Shown here: piece after piece, positions 53,252-63,200 of the stretch | How the letters are laid out: every line of letters starts with the position of its first letter | How positions within the stretch are numbered: the first letter of the stretch is position 1 | NCBI GenBank assembly: GCA_036397555.1 | Contig: DASWIS010000025.1 | Coordinates: 1 to 64,000 of the forward strand | Origin: Candidatus Zixiibacteriota bacterium | GTDB taxonomy: Bacteria; Zixibacteria; MSB-5A5; WJJR01 | Length of the DNA: 64,000 nucleotides | Direction: 5' to 3' | Notes under the pieces: generated by a model | The model's input: only the letters and a program-made list of their open reading frames with translations | What the model was told of the DNA's origin: nothing | Database searches by the model: none | Program-made: the position numbers and the translations under genes

Positions 53252-54637
53252 ATGAGAATGACAGCGATTGCTTGCCGAAAACAGACTCCATTTGCAACAC
53301 AGAAAGCTTCAACGTCGGGCGTGTTCCGGCGACTGGTGACGCATCCGGCACGCATGGCCGTTGTCCTGGGTCTCTGGGCGGTATCGGTTCCGTCGGCCTC
53401 GAGGGCACAAGTGTGCGACACCGTCGCGCTCTGTCAAGAGACGCTGTCCTCTGATTTCTTTGGTGTGGACGCGCGGGCCCTGGCGATGGGCAACACGGGG
53501 ATCGCGTTGGGACACGATGGTTCGGCGATGATCTACAATCCCGCGAATCTGGCGCGCATCAAACGCATCGAGCTGCGCGCCGGGCTGTCGCACCAAAAGC
53601 TCGACAACGAGACAAGCTTTTTCGACGGCGCCTCATCGCTTCCCGATGGACAGGACATCACAAAAACGCGTATCAACTCGATCACCTTGACAGCCCCGGT
53701 GCCCACATATCGCGGGTCACTGGTGTTTGGATTCGGTCTGAACCGAGTCAACAGTTTCGATCGCGCATTCGGTGTGCAATACCTTGCCTCAAATACTCTG
53801 TCCGCTGCGGTCGAAGGAATCAGTGCGCGCGAGCATGAGACCGGCGGGATGTGGAAGTGGACCGCGGCAGGCGCCGTCGACATATCACCGCGCGTGTCGG
53901 CCGGCCTTTCCCTGCATCTGTTGACCGGGAAAGATGAATATCGCTACATGGAAACCGATGACCGTTCGCCGAACGTCATCTCGCTGGATCAGTCGATCGA
54001 TGTCGACTACGTGGGTATCAGCGCGACCGGCGGACTCAGCTATGCCGCGTCGCCGAACGTGACTGCCGGGATTGTCATCGAGACCCCGACCTTCATTGCG
54101 GCGGAGGAAACGGCGTTTCTGGTGCACGACACGGCATTCTCCGACTACATATGGGAGTACGGTCCCTCCTTCGCGGACTACAATCTGACCAAGCCATTCG
54201 TATTCGGCTTCGGACTGGGCGCCCAATTCGATCAGATCAACTTAGTCGGCGACATCCGCTACACCGACTGGTCGCAATTGGATATCGACTACGACGACCC
54301 GATATTGGAACCGGACGAAACCGCGGCCCTTCTGTTCATCGACGACTATCTGACCGAGGTCGTGAGCATTCACCTGGGCGGCGAGTTGATTTTGCCGCAA
54401 CAGGGAATGTCGGTACGGGCGGGATACTTTTTCGACCCGTTGCCCCTGGAGTCGCGGTATGTCGCATCGGACCGGCAGTACATCACGGCCGGGCTGGGAT
54501 TCCTCATCGACCGGGTGATGACGCTGGACATCGCCTATGTGCACGGCGGGTATGAACTGCGCGATGCCAGTCCCGGATTCTATTTCGCCGATTACAAGAC
54601 GCGGCGCTTATTCCTGACGTTCGGATATCGGATCTGA
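53252..54637 (+). CDS. PorV/FadL-like outer-membrane barrel protein
   Basis: 461 residues. After a long N-terminal segment with a signal peptide (VVLGLWAVSVPSASRAQ) comes the family opening FFGVDARALAMGNTGIALGHDGSAMIYNPANLA, as in FadL/PorV/UPF0164 barrels. Many alternating strands follow, and the protein ends LFLTFGYRI. In FCB bacteria such proteins act in type IX secretion or hydrophobic-compound transport; which applies here is unknown. The surface proteins at 1-11374 would be natural clients of the former. The gene starts two bases after the lipoprotein stop. Confidence 0.82.
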   Translation: MRMTAIACRKQTPFATQKASTSGVFRRLVTHPARMAVVLGLWAVSVPSASRAQVCDTVALCQETLSSDFFGVDARALAMGNTGIALGHDGSAMIYNPANLARIKRIELRAGLSHQKLDNETSFFDGASSLPDGQDITKTRINSITLTAPVPTYRGSLVFGFGLNRVNSFDRAFGVQYLASNTLSAAVEGISAREHETGGMWKWTAAGAVDISPRVSAGLSLHLLTGKDEYRYMETDDRSPNVISLDQSIDVDYVGISATGGLSYAASPNVTAGIVIETPTFIAAEETAFLVHDTAFSDYIWEYGPSFADYNLTKPFVFGFGLGAQFDQINLVGDIRYTDWSQLDIDYDDPILEPDETAALLFIDDYLTEVVSIHLGGELILPQQGMSVRAGYFFDPLPLESRYVASDRQYITAGLGFLIDRVMTLDIAYVHGGYELRDASPGFYFADYKTRRLFLTFGYRI

Positions 54638-54667
54638 GATACGCAAGATACGTTTCGAGTTTATCGG

Positions 54668-55402
54668 CTATAATCCCATCGCGTCCCAGCCATCCAGCGT
54701 CGATCGGCAGAAATCGCGGACCGTTGCGATGGCGCCCTGCCGATAGCGCTTTGCCTTCTCGACATCAAAATCGGGCGCGCCCTCGCCCGCCTTCGTCGTC
54801 AGGATCGGCCCGGGATACGGGTACACCGTGACTCCCGGCGCGAACTGATAGATCATCCGTTCGGAGTACGCATCGGCGTGAATGGTATCGGGGCGGATCG
54901 CGAGGACATAGCCATTCTCATCAGTGCCCGCGTGCCCGCCGGCCTGTCCATACACTTCCTCACAGACGGGCGCGGCCAAGAGCCACCAATCGACGACGAG
55001 GATCTTCATTCCGGTGCGGCGGTGGGCTTCCCATGACGCTGCCTTCAGCGTTTGCGTGTTGCCTCCATGGCCGTTGATGACGATCAGCGAATCGAAGCCC
55101 CACGATGCGATACCGCTGAAAACGGACGCGCAGTAATCCGCGAAAATCTCCTCATCGACCGGCACGGCGCCGGGATACGCCGCCAGTCCTTTGACTTGGC
55201 CGTAATGAATGGGGGGACACACCAGCGCGTGCAGATCGTCGGCGATCTGATCGACAAGGTCGATGGGGATGATGTTGTCGGTGCCCAATGGACCGACACC
55301 GTGCCCTTCAAGCGTACCGATGGCCATCATGGCTGTCCGGTAAGCGGCGGGAACCGCCTCCTGGAATTCCGCCCAATTCAAGTTTTCCCAATATGTAGGC
55401 AT
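54668..55402 (-). CDS. Creatininase-family amidohydrolase
   Basis: 244 residues with AGGAGAGG upstream. Metal-site motifs of the creatininase family: GTLEGHGVGPLGTDNIIP, VINGHGGNTQTL and GGHAGTDENGYVLAI. Members include creatininase and enzymes of F420, riboflavin and mycofactocin-type pathways; the substrate here is not decided by sequence or neighbours. Convergent with the barrel gene at 53252-54637. Confidence 0.87.
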   Translation of the reverse strand: MPTYWENLNWAEFQEAVPAAYRTAMMAIGTLEGHGVGPLGTDNIIPIDLVDQIADDLHALVCPPIHYGQVKGLAAYPGAVPVDEEIFADYCASVFSGIASWGFDSLIVINGHGGNTQTLKAASWEAHRRTGMKILVVDWWLLAAPVCEEVYGQAGGHAGTDENGYVLAIRPDTIHADAYSERMIYQFAPGVTVYPYPGPILTTKAGEGAPDFDVEKAKRYRQGAIATVRDFCRSTLDGWDAMGL

Positions 55403-55435
55403 CGCCTCTCCTTGCTATGCGCTTCAAACACAACG

Positions 55436-55461
55436 GGCCGGCGACACCACGTGCACCGGCC
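55436..55461 (-). terminator. Possible hairpin after the DUF2064 gene
   Basis: ggccgg and ccggcc pair around a 14-base loop that contains cacgtg, 28 bases after the minus-strand stop at 55489. No U-tract. Confidence 0.3.
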
Positions 55462-55488
55462 TGATGATCGCGTCGATCCGATCCCGGA

Positions 55489-56235
55489 TTATGGCTCGGC
55501 GGGGCTCTCCTTGATGTACTCTGCGAGTACGTCTTCTGTGCAGCGTCCGGTGTCTTCGTCGCCGTTAATCCGACAGAAATTGATTTCGCGCACGATGAAT
55601 TCCAAATCTTCCTGGTGGCTGACATCATAGTTGAGGTCGATTTCTTGCCACGTGAGTCCGGCCCTCTCAAGCGCCCCAGTGGAATCACGGTATGCCTGAT
55701 CGCTGCCGATGGTCACCAGTCCCGCCGCCTCGGGGCAATCGGAGCGCATTCCGAATAAGTAGCAGCCCCCCTCGATGGTCGGGCCCAGGATCAAGGGATG
55801 ATCGCGCAAGTGCTCCAGCGCGCCGACGATGAGTTCGGGCGGCATCGTCGGGAGGTATCCACCCATGGTGATGATGTACTGGTAACCGGCACTCAGGCAA
55901 TGCCGGAGATTCTCGGTCGTGCGTTCGCCGATCGGCGCGACCGACTGCGGCAGAACTTCCATACGCGACGCCAAAGTCTCCACACCGCGCCGTTGCGGAT
56001 AATGCTCACGCAACAGCGCCGCCGCGTCCCGGGCCCAGATCGCGCGCTCCCTGGGTGCGATGGCCACCTTGACGTCAGCGAATTCGACCGCCGCCACTTG
56101 CGCCAGCGTGTCGGTGAAAAATGCGCGTTTCAGCTTGAGCATCTTGACGTCATCGAAGACGCGCAAGACCGGCAACGGCTCCTCTTTGCCGACGGGGTTG
56201 CGTACCTGGATGATGATAACGCTGCGACCACGCAT
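55489..56235 (-). CDS. DUF2064 / TIGR04282-like glycosyltransferase family A protein
   Basis: 248 residues from 56235 (MRGRSVIIIQVRNPVGKEE). The nucleotidyl-diphospho-sugar fold is suggested by the N-terminal IIIQVRNPVGK, the central TENLRHCLSAGYQYIITMGGYLPTMPPELI and HPLILGPTIEGGCYLFG, which match the DUF2064 signature (GxD..P..P and GPxxDGGYxL) in modified form: the usual Asp of the GTD-type motif is Gly (MGGYLPTMP). Acceptor and donor unknown. Lies in the nadD/bamD direction of transcription. Confidence 0.72.
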   Translation of the reverse strand: MRGRSVIIIQVRNPVGKEEPLPVLRVFDDVKMLKLKRAFFTDTLAQVAAVEFADVKVAIAPRERAIWARDAAALLREHYPQRRGVETLASRMEVLPQSVAPIGERTTENLRHCLSAGYQYIITMGGYLPTMPPELIVGALEHLRDHPLILGPTIEGGCYLFGMRSDCPEAAGLVTIGSDQAYRDSTGALERAGLTWQEIDLNYDVSHQEDLEFIVREINFCRINGDEDTGRCTEDVLAEYIKESPAEP

Positions 56236-56292
56236 GAGTCTGCCTGGCGGCGAGTATAACACGCACCCACGGGCAATTCAAGCAAACCCGGA

Positions 56293-56883
56293 CTAATCTT
56301 GTGACGACCGGTAGAGGCAGTGCAATCGAATGTAGGCGGCCACGACGGGCGGCGTGAGGAAGTCTATTGACAGCCCCGATGCGATGCGTTCGCGAATGAT
56401 CGTCGAGGAAATATCCACACGCGGCATCGCGACGGTCAAATCGGCATGCCGCGCTAAAGCGTCGCCTTCTCCCATTCGCGTCATGCCGGCAATCCGTGCC
56501 AGTTTGCGCACGCGCGCCGAGTCCTTCCACGACGGGAAATCAGCAAGCGCATCATCGCCGAGTACCAAGAGCAGTTCAGCCCGCGGCATCCGCTCATGCA
56601 GGGCGTCGAGAGTGTCTACAGTAAACGACGGTCCCGTACGCTGCCCTTCAATGTCGGAGACCTTCAGGGCAGGCGAATGTTCCACCGCCAGCCGCAGCAT
56701 GGCCAAGCGGTGATCGAAGGACGCATGCGGCGGCGTCTGCTTCAAGGGCGAGTGGTTGTTCGGGACCAGCAGCAAGCGATCGCACGGCAACTGCTCGCAC
56801 GCGCATTGCGCGGCGATCAGGTGTCCGTGATGAACGGGATCAAATGAACCGCCGAGGATTCCAATGCGTTCTGCCGTCGGCAT
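56293..56883 (-). CDS. nadD: Nicotinate-nucleotide adenylyltransferase
   Basis: 196 residues from 56883 (MPTAERIGILGGSFDPVHHGHL). It transfers AMP to nicotinate mononucleotide in NAD synthesis. The GGSFDPVHHGH nucleotide site and the ISSTIIRERIASG motif are intact, as are LLLVPNNHSPLK and LVLGDDALADFPSW. It follows bamD by 22 bases. Confidence 0.94.
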   Translation of the reverse strand: MPTAERIGILGGSFDPVHHGHLIAAQCACEQLPCDRLLLVPNNHSPLKQTPPHASFDHRLAMLRLAVEHSPALKVSDIEGQRTGPSFTVDTLDALHERMPRAELLLVLGDDALADFPSWKDSARVRKLARIAGMTRMGEGDALARHADLTVAMPRVDISSTIIRERIASGLSIDFLTPPVVAAYIRLHCLYRSSQD

Positions 56884-56905
56884 CAGAGAGCCGCCTTCGC
56901 GCCGA

Positions 56906-57739
56906 TCAGTGCCCGTCACCGTCCAGCGCCTGTCGCTGATCACGACGCCGCGCCAGATCGGCGACACGCCGGCGGGCGGACTTCGTGCGTTCGTGTTCGG
57001 GGTACAAATAGATCAGTTTTTCGAAATACTCGATGGAACGACTCAGGGAATCCTGTTTACGATACCCCTCGGCGATGTAGTAGACCGCTTCGGGAATGAG
57101 CGGCGAACCGGGGTACTTGTCGATGACCTCCTGCATGTACACGCGCGCGGCTCCAAAGCGGCCCATGCGATGGTACAGGCGTCCGGCCTTGAAATCACGC
57201 TGGGACAGTCGTCCGTCGGCCACCGCCAACAGCGAATCGGCGGTACGCACGTGCGCTGACAACGGATGCAGATCCTTAAACAATCTCAACTGCCGGATGG
57301 CATCCTCGGTTCGTTGCTGATCCAATGATGGATTCTCCGGCGCGACGCTCATCAGGGAACGGCACTGCAACAGATCGGCGTCTTCGACCAGCGTGCTGGA
57401 CGGGTAGCGCCGCCGCAGCCGCTCGAATTCATCGCGCGCGGAGATGAAGTCTTCCAAATTGAAGTAGCACATTCCCAGCATGAATTGCGCGGAATCGACT
57501 CGCGCCGCACCGGGGAAATTGAACACGAACTGTTCGTAGGCAACGCGCGCCTTCTCCCACTTGCGCCTGGCATAGTGCTCTTGCGCGCGGGCATAGGTTT
57601 CATCGGCCGAGCCGAGGGGGGGCGGCTTGCTGCCGCCGCAGGAGACCGCGCCCACACTGGTCAGCAACAGGATGGAACAGGCCGCAGCATGGGACAATAG
57701 GTCTGTCGGGATGATCGATCGCCAGGGACGCGCGTGCAT
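56906..57739 (-). CDS. bamD: Outer membrane assembly lipoprotein BamD
   Basis: 277 residues from 57739. Lipobox in VGAVSCGGS. The rest is TPR-like helical repeats: YARAQEHYARRKWEKARVAYEQF, SAQFMLGMCYFNLEDFISARDEFE, AARVYMQEVIDKYPGSPLIPEAVYYIAEGY. BamD is part of the machine that inserts barrels such as those encoded at 40784 and 53252. The C-terminal tail is basic (RRRVADLARRRDQRQ). Confidence 0.88.
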   Translation of the reverse strand: MHARPWRSIIPTDLLSHAAACSILLLTSVGAVSCGGSKPPPLGSADETYARAQEHYARRKWEKARVAYEQFVFNFPGAARVDSAQFMLGMCYFNLEDFISARDEFERLRRRYPSSTLVEDADLLQCRSLMSVAPENPSLDQQRTEDAIRQLRLFKDLHPLSAHVRTADSLLAVADGRLSQRDFKAGRLYHRMGRFGAARVYMQEVIDKYPGSPLIPEAVYYIAEGYRKQDSLSRSIEYFEKLIYLYPEHERTKSARRRVADLARRRDQRQALDGDGH

Positions 57740-57870
57740 GGCCGGGCAAGTTATGTCAGTCCCATCTATGGACCAAGGCAAAAGCCCAGTCCTTGTAGTG
57801 TCGCCGCCGATCAGAGTTCCAATCGGGAGGGGCGGGCGGTCCGTCGGTGCGATTGTCGTCTGGAATCAGA

Positions 57871-58578
57871 CTATAGACAGGGCGCCGTCAGCGGGATGCG
57901 TGGCGCGCCATAGCGCAGGCGCAGGTCGTTGAAGGCGTCCATGACACGCCGTGTGTATGAGTACGGCAGACTGCGTCCCTTTTGCAGGGATTCGCGGACC
58001 ACGGTTTCGCCGCGGTTGTAGGCCACGAGCGCATTCTCCACACATCCGAATTGGCGGCACAAATCAGCCAGGTAGCGCGTACCGACGCGCAGGTTGAAGT
58101 CCGGCTCGAAGAGCGCATCATCGCTGGGCCACTCCCATCCGACCTGGGAAGCCACCCAACGTCCGGTCGACGGTTTGACCTGCATCAATCCTCGCGCTCC
58201 CATGATCGATACTGCATCGGTGCCGAACGACGATTCGACTTTGATCACAGCGACTATCAGCAGCGGCGGCAGTTGATGCTCCTGGCTGACCTCGTAAATG
58301 TCGGCCGCCAATCGGGCCTCGTCATCGTGACTCAGATTCGTTTGCAGATCCTCGACGGCTTCCAGCACACGCAGGCGGTCTTCCAAATACGCGATGCGTT
58401 CGGCCTGATCGGCGATGCGTTCTTCCTGCTGCTGCAGTTGCCGTCCGAGTTCGACATTCCGGTTGGCCTGATGTGCGAAGCCGACGACGGCCACAATCCA
58501 GATCGCCATGAAGGCCGCTGCCATCGGCCAGGAGATCGCAAGGCCGCGTCGCTTGGGGATCGAATCGTTGTTTGTCAT
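57871..58578 (-). CDS. SLT-type lytic transglycosylase, membrane-anchored
   Basis: 235 residues. One membrane segment (about 16-36, ISWPMAAAFMAIWIVAVVGF) is followed by a coiled coil (about 40-75, QQQEERIADQAERIAYLEDRL) and an SLT domain: catalytic Glu in AVIKVESSFGTDAV, then GARGLMQVKPSTG, VGTRYLADLCRQFG and ALVAYNRGE. It cleaves peptidoglycan with anhydro-muramic ends. Its ATG overlaps the rimO stop by four bases (ATGA). Confidence 0.92.
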   Translation of the reverse strand: MTNNDSIPKRRGLAISWPMAAAFMAIWIVAVVGFAHQANRNVELGRQLQQQEERIADQAERIAYLEDRLRVLEAVEDLQTNLSHDDEARLAADIYEVSQEHQLPPLLIVAVIKVESSFGTDAVSIMGARGLMQVKPSTGRWVASQVGWEWPSDDALFEPDFNLRVGTRYLADLCRQFGCVENALVAYNRGETVVRESLQKGRSLPYSYTRRVMDAFNDLRLRYGAPRIPLTAPCL

Positions 58579-59975
58579 ACTGTAGCTCCAACAGTGGCCG
58601 ACGGGCGGCGCCCGGATGCCGCATCGTGCTGCGCATCACAGCGGCCGGTGAGATCGACGCCTTCGGCTCCGGTGACCAGAACGTTGTAGATGCCGAAAGC
58701 GGTGATCGCGTCGCCTGAGACGATGATTCGTCCGTCGATATCGGGCGCGTCGTGAATGGTACGGCCTTCCCAACAGCCGTCTTCACTCCGTTGTTCCAGC
58801 AATGTTGGGACGAAGGATCCGAGCTTTTGCACCGACTGATCGGCCGACCAGCGGTCGAATGCTTCGGCGAGCAGCCCCGCTCGTTGCGACGCCAGCTCGC
58901 GCGGGACGACATCATCCATCCGTGCCGATGGTGTGCCGTCTTCGGTCGAGTAGACGAATGCGCCCATGCGTTCGAATCCGTTCTCCTCGGCGAACGTCAG
59001 CAATTCGGCGAAATCGTGTTCGGTCTCGCCGGGATGGCCGACGATGAATGTGGTCCGCATGGCGAGGTCGGGACGCACACGACGCAACGCGTCGATGGTG
59101 CGCTGGGTGTCGACTTTGGTCGTGTGGCGATTCATAATCGTCAGCATACGGTCGCTGATGTGCTGCATGGGCATATCCAAATACGGAACCAGCTTGGTAC
59201 AGTCTCCCACGGAGGCAATCAGTCGTTCTGTCACGAAAGCGGGATGCGCATACATCAGACGCACCCAGAAGTCTCCGGGGATACTGTCAATATGATGCAA
59301 TAATAAGGCCAAATCGGTGCCATTATCAAGATCAGTTCCCCAAGATGTCGTATCCTGTGATACCAGAATGACTTCCCTGGTGCCGTTGGACACCAGCATC
59401 GTGACCTCTTCGACAATCGATTGCAGAGGTCGTGATCGCAGACGACCACGAATCAGAGGTATGGCACAGAAGCGGCAGGCGTTGTCGCAACCGTCACCGA
59501 TCTTGATATAGGTCGAAAGCGGCGCCGATTCGGTGTCGATTTGCCATGTCGTTGTGTGTTCACGGTAGATCGCGTCGGGCTTTTCCACCCAGCAGACCGG
59601 TAGTGGACCGGTGCAGTTGGCTTCGAGCGCGCGCTCGACCAGATCGGGACGATTAAATCCCACGATCGCGTCGACCGAAGGTATTTCCTTTGCCAGATCG
59701 CCGGCGTACCGCTGCGCGAGACAACCGGTGACGACAAGTCTGCGACGGCCGGAGCGGTCCGTGTCTCGGCGCGACACACCCTCCCAAATCGCCTCCAGCG
59801 ATTCCAGTTTGGTCGGCTCGATGAAACCGCACGTGTTGACGATTTCGGCATCGGCACACTCGGGATCGTCAACGACCGTCCACCCGGCAAGCTTCAGATG
59901 CCGGGTGAGCGCCGCGCCATCGGCTTCGTTCTTGGGGCAGCCCAACGTGCGGATGTAAACGCGACCTTTGTTCAT
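58575..59975 (-). CDS. rimO: Ribosomal protein S12 methylthiotransferase
   Basis: 466 residues. Radical-SAM enzyme that methylthiolates Asp of S12. The N-terminal UPF0004 cysteines are in RTLGCPKNEAD, VNTCGFIEP and VVTGCLAQRY; the radical SAM cluster is in DGCDNACRFCAIPLIRG; a TRAM-like domain lies near the C-terminus. The last about 30 residues (GRCDAQHDAASGRRPS) are an extra tail. Upstream is a strong terminator (59990-60019), so it is likely to have its own promoter. Confidence 0.94.
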   Translation of the reverse strand: MNKGRVYIRTLGCPKNEADGAALTRHLKLAGWTVVDDPECADAEIVNTCGFIEPTKLESLEAIWEGVSRRDTDRSGRRRLVVTGCLAQRYAGDLAKEIPSVDAIVGFNRPDLVERALEANCTGPLPVCWVEKPDAIYREHTTTWQIDTESAPLSTYIKIGDGCDNACRFCAIPLIRGRLRSRPLQSIVEEVTMLVSNGTREVILVSQDTTSWGTDLDNGTDLALLLHHIDSIPGDFWVRLMYAHPAFVTERLIASVGDCTKLVPYLDMPMQHISDRMLTIMNRHTTKVDTQRTIDALRRVRPDLAMRTTFIVGHPGETEHDFAELLTFAEENGFERMGAFVYSTEDGTPSARMDDVVPRELASQRAGLLAEAFDRWSADQSVQKLGSFVPTLLEQRSEDGCWEGRTIHDAPDIDGRIIVSGDAITAFGIYNVLVTGAEGVDLTGRCDAQHDAASGRRPSATVGATV

Positions 59976-59989
59976 CTCCGAACCCTTAC

Positions 59990-60019
59990 AAAAAACAGCG
60001 CGCAGAATCCCCGCGCGCT
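59990..60019 (-). terminator. Intrinsic terminator after lolA
   Basis: On the minus strand agcgcgc (60019-60013) and gcgcgct (60003-59997) pair perfectly around a nine-base loop and run, one base later, into six U residues (59995-59990). It separates ftsK-lolA from rimO. Confidence 0.85.
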
Positions 60020-60034
60020 CGTTCTACAATATAA

Positions 60035-60745
60035 CTAATTGTCTTTGGACGAACTGTCTGAAGCTGTACGTGACGGCAGGACAATCACTTCGGCGCCTTT
60101 TGGAGGAGAGTAGCTGAAGCGCCCGCTGTCCTTCTGATCATCGGTTTCGTATGCGGAGAAATACAGCGTCGAGGTTTCTTCGTTGTAATCAACGTACTCG
60201 GCTTTGTCGGCCCAGTGTGTCTGAGCATTGATCCACAGTGTCAACCGTTGGATCGCCGCCGTTTCAGTTTTGGCCGCCAGGCGGATGCGCCATGTCTTCT
60301 GGCCGTCGCGATCGACATCTTCGCAGTCGACGATCAGAAAATCGGTGCGCAGCGACCCGAAGAATCCGGCTGGACCGAATTCAAGAGAATCGAGTTTCCC
60401 GGCGCGGATGGTGACCTGATTCGTCTCAGATGCGTGGGTCCAGAGCGTGTCTGTTCCGCGAACGACCGTCTGCGCGTCGGTCTCGACACGGTATCTCTTG
60501 GGCGGGCCGAGCCATAGAGTGCCACTCTCCGGTTCACGTTCACCGAACAGCAGCGAGCGCGATTCCCGTCGGAACTTCAATCGGATCGTCTTGTGCGTGG
60601 CGATCCTTGCTTCGAACGCATCGATCGCGGAATCAGACTCGCAGCATTGAGCACCCTGTGCCAGCGGATACGCACACAATCCCGCCAACAGGAGAATTGA
60701 CACCCGACGGACGGAGCCGCGAATCGCTGGTAGTCTCTCATTCAT
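60035..60745 (-). CDS. lolA: Outer-membrane lipoprotein carrier protein LolA
   Basis: 236 residues from 60745 (MNERLPAIRG). Signal peptide to about 30. LolA-like pattern: KTIRLKFRRESRSLLFGEREPESGTLWL, KRYRVETDAQTVVRGTDTLWTHASETNQV and the C-terminal TLWINAQTHWADKAEYVDYNEE, then a strand YFSAYETD. It shuttles lipoproteins from the inner to the outer membrane, consistent with the several lipoproteins encoded here. It follows ftsK by 103 bases. Confidence 0.85.
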   Translation of the reverse strand: MNERLPAIRGSVRRVSILLLAGLCAYPLAQGAQCCESDSAIDAFEARIATHKTIRLKFRRESRSLLFGEREPESGTLWLGPPKRYRVETDAQTVVRGTDTLWTHASETNQVTIRAGKLDSLEFGPAGFFGSLRTDFLIVDCEDVDRDGQKTWRIRLAAKTETAAIQRLTLWINAQTHWADKAEYVDYNEETSTLYFSAYETDDQKDSGRFSYSPPKGAEVIVLPSRTASDSSSKDN

Positions 60746-60848
60746 ATGCGGTCGAGAGCTAATACCTGTTGTACCCCAAATCAAGCCCGACATACGCCGT
60801 CCGCATTGCCGGTATTTGGCCCGGTTTCCGGAAAGTTTGTAAGCCGGC

Positions 60849-63200
60849 TCAGGGAACGGGCTTGGCGAACCGTCGTTCGAGTTCTTCGACGGAAATCAAG
60901 ACTTCGCGGGCTTTGCTGCCGTCGTAGGGCCCAACGACACCCGCCTCTTCGAGGCGGTCGATGAGACGGGCGGCACGCTGATAGCCGATGCCGCAGCGGC
61001 GTTGCAGCAGGGACACCGATCCTTGCTTGTGACGACAGACGACCTCGGCCGCTTGAAGAAACAGCGGGTCGCTGGTCGGATCGTCGTCGGGATCGCCGCC
61101 ACCACTTTCGGCATTGGATGACACGGCCGCAAACGCCGACACCGGCGATACCTCGACGATCTGTTCCCGGAGGCAGGTGACCAATGATGATGTCTCTTCG
61201 CTGGAGATATAGGCGCCATGCACGCGCAGCGCTTCGGGCTGCCCCGGCGCCAAATAGAGCATGTCACCGCGGCCGAGGAGCTTCTCAGCGCCATTCGCAT
61301 CGAGAATGGTCCGAGAGTCGGTCTTTGACGCGACCTGAAATGCGATTCGACAAGAGAAATTCGCCTTAATCAGGCCGGTGATGACATCGACCGAGGGCCG
61401 CTGCGTGGCGAGGATCAAGTGGATTCCCACCGCGCGCGCCATCTGCGCCAGACGTGTGATCAAAAGCTCGATGCGCGCCGCTTCCGCACTCATCATCAAG
61501 TCGGCGAGTTCATCGACGACGATGATGAGATACGGCAGCCGTTCGCTCTCGTCAGACTTGCGATTGTAGTCGACGATGTTGCGCACGCCGCTTCCCGCCA
61601 GCCGTTTGTAACGGTCATCCATCTCTCGCGCGGCATCGGCCAGGAGGCGTTCGGCCGCCTTGGGCTGCGTCACGACCGGTTTTGCCATGTGCGGAATCCC
61701 CGCATAAACCGACAACTCAAGCCGCTTGGGATCGACGAACAGGAGGCGGACATCGCGCGGATGATGGCGATACAAAAGCGATGCGACGATGACATTGATG
61801 CAGACGCTCTTGCCCGACCCGGTCGCCCCGGCGATGAGCAAGTGCGGCATGGAGGCGAGGTCGGCGACGTAAGGGCGGCCATCGATACTTTCACCCAACG
61901 CCAACGGCAAAACCGCATCTGTAGCGGCGAATTCGCGGCTTTCCAGGATGCGCCGCAGACTCACCATCTCCGGGTCGCGATTGGGAATCTCGATCCCGAC
62001 CGCCGCCTTACCCGGCACCGGCGCCACAACGCGCACACGCGATGCCGACAACGCCAGCGCGATGTCGTCGGCCAATCCGACGACCTGATTGACTTTCACG
62101 CCCGGCGCGGGGCGGAACTCATAGCGCGTGATCACCGGGCCGGGATAGATTTCGATCTCACCCTGAATGCCGATGTCGAATGTTTGCAGGGCTTCGCGCA
62201 GCAACGACGCGCCGTCGGAATCGACGCGGCGGCGGTGATGGGGCGCCATCGGGACCAACAAATCAAGCGATGGGAATTCGTAGTCTCCGGCGTCAATCGG
62301 CTCACCCATTGAAACGACGCGCGGTTCGTTACGAAGCGACGCCGGCGGCATCGGCATCGGGACGGCGCGTTCCGGCGCCCGCTTGATCGTCATCGTCGAG
62401 CCGTAACGCGACCAATTCGGAAGTTCCCCATCATCGGGCGGATCAACGTCTGCGGCACTCTCACGTTCGTCGCCGCCGTCGAGCCAATCGTCGCCACGCG
62501 CACGTCGATCCAACGGACGACGAATCTGCCCAACCCAGTCGGCCGTACGACTCTTCAGCCTCGCGAAGAATATTTTCACGGTGGCCATAACCGATCGACG
62601 CGGCTGCGCGCGTCGTTCGGCGACGGTCTTGCGTTTGGGCAATTGCGGCCAGCGGACATTGAGCCGCTGCCAGGGCAACAGAAACAATGCACCGCCGATG
62701 AGAATCGAACCGATGATCAACATCCCGCCTGCGACACCCAGCAAACTGACTACACTTCCCGCAAATGAGCGCGCCATCCAGCCGCCGAGGGTGGTCGTTT
62801 CGCCGGTCCAGACATCCCCGCGTCCGGCGGCGGGCAGATCGACCAGAACGCCGCTTAAGAATCCGGCGGCCAGAATCAGGATGCTGATTACGACCCCGCG
62901 TCGGCCGAACGACTTCAGGAAGCGGTTGAGTCCGAGCGATCCGGTGCACAAAACAAGTCCCCACGCGACAAACCCGAACCACTCAAAGAGCGCATTGGAA
63001 AGCAACGCGCCGACGGTGCCGGCGAGATTTCGCGGCAGGTAGGCGTCGGCCCAGAAGTCCTGCGGACCGGCATGGATCCAGCGGTCGTCGCCGCCTTCGT
63101 GCGTGGCCAGCGAGAGCGCCGTGAATAGCCCGAGCACGATCAGCAGAAAGCCGAATATCTCAGACTTGCGTTGGTACGAGACCGAACCGAACCACCGCAC
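60849..63200 (-). CDS. ftsK: DNA translocase FtsK/SpoIIIE
   Basis: 783 residues from a GTG at 63200 with AAGG upstream. Four membrane segments fill the first about 190 residues, a linker follows, then the motor: Walker A in LLIAGATGSGKSVCINVIV, Walker B in LPYLIIVVDELADLMMS, and ATQRPSVDVITGLIKANF. The C-terminal gamma winged helix (VSLLQRRCGIGYQRAARLIDRLEEAGVVG) recognises orienting DNA motifs. It moves chromosome termini during division. Length is normal for the family without the long linker. Confidence 0.95.
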   Translation of the reverse strand: MRWFGSVSYQRKSEIFGFLLIVLGLFTALSLATHEGGDDRWIHAGPQDFWADAYLPRNLAGTVGALLSNALFEWFGFVAWGLVLCTGSLGLNRFLKSFGRRGVVISILILAAGFLSGVLVDLPAAGRGDVWTGETTTLGGWMARSFAGSVVSLLGVAGGMLIIGSILIGGALFLLPWQRLNVRWPQLPKRKTVAERRAQPRRSVMATVKIFFARLKSRTADWVGQIRRPLDRRARGDDWLDGGDERESAADVDPPDDGELPNWSRYGSTMTIKRAPERAVPMPMPPASLRNEPRVVSMGEPIDAGDYEFPSLDLLVPMAPHHRRRVDSDGASLLREALQTFDIGIQGEIEIYPGPVITRYEFRPAPGVKVNQVVGLADDIALALSASRVRVVAPVPGKAAVGIEIPNRDPEMVSLRRILESREFAATDAVLPLALGESIDGRPYVADLASMPHLLIAGATGSGKSVCINVIVASLLYRHHPRDVRLLFVDPKRLELSVYAGIPHMAKPVVTQPKAAERLLADAAREMDDRYKRLAGSGVRNIVDYNRKSDESERLPYLIIVVDELADLMMSAEAARIELLITRLAQMARAVGIHLILATQRPSVDVITGLIKANFSCRIAFQVASKTDSRTILDANGAEKLLGRGDMLYLAPGQPEALRVHGAYISSEETSSLVTCLREQIVEVSPVSAFAAVSSNAESGGGDPDDDPTSDPLFLQAAEVVCRHKQGSVSLLQRRCGIGYQRAARLIDRLEEAGVVGPYDGSKAREVLISVEELERRFAKPVP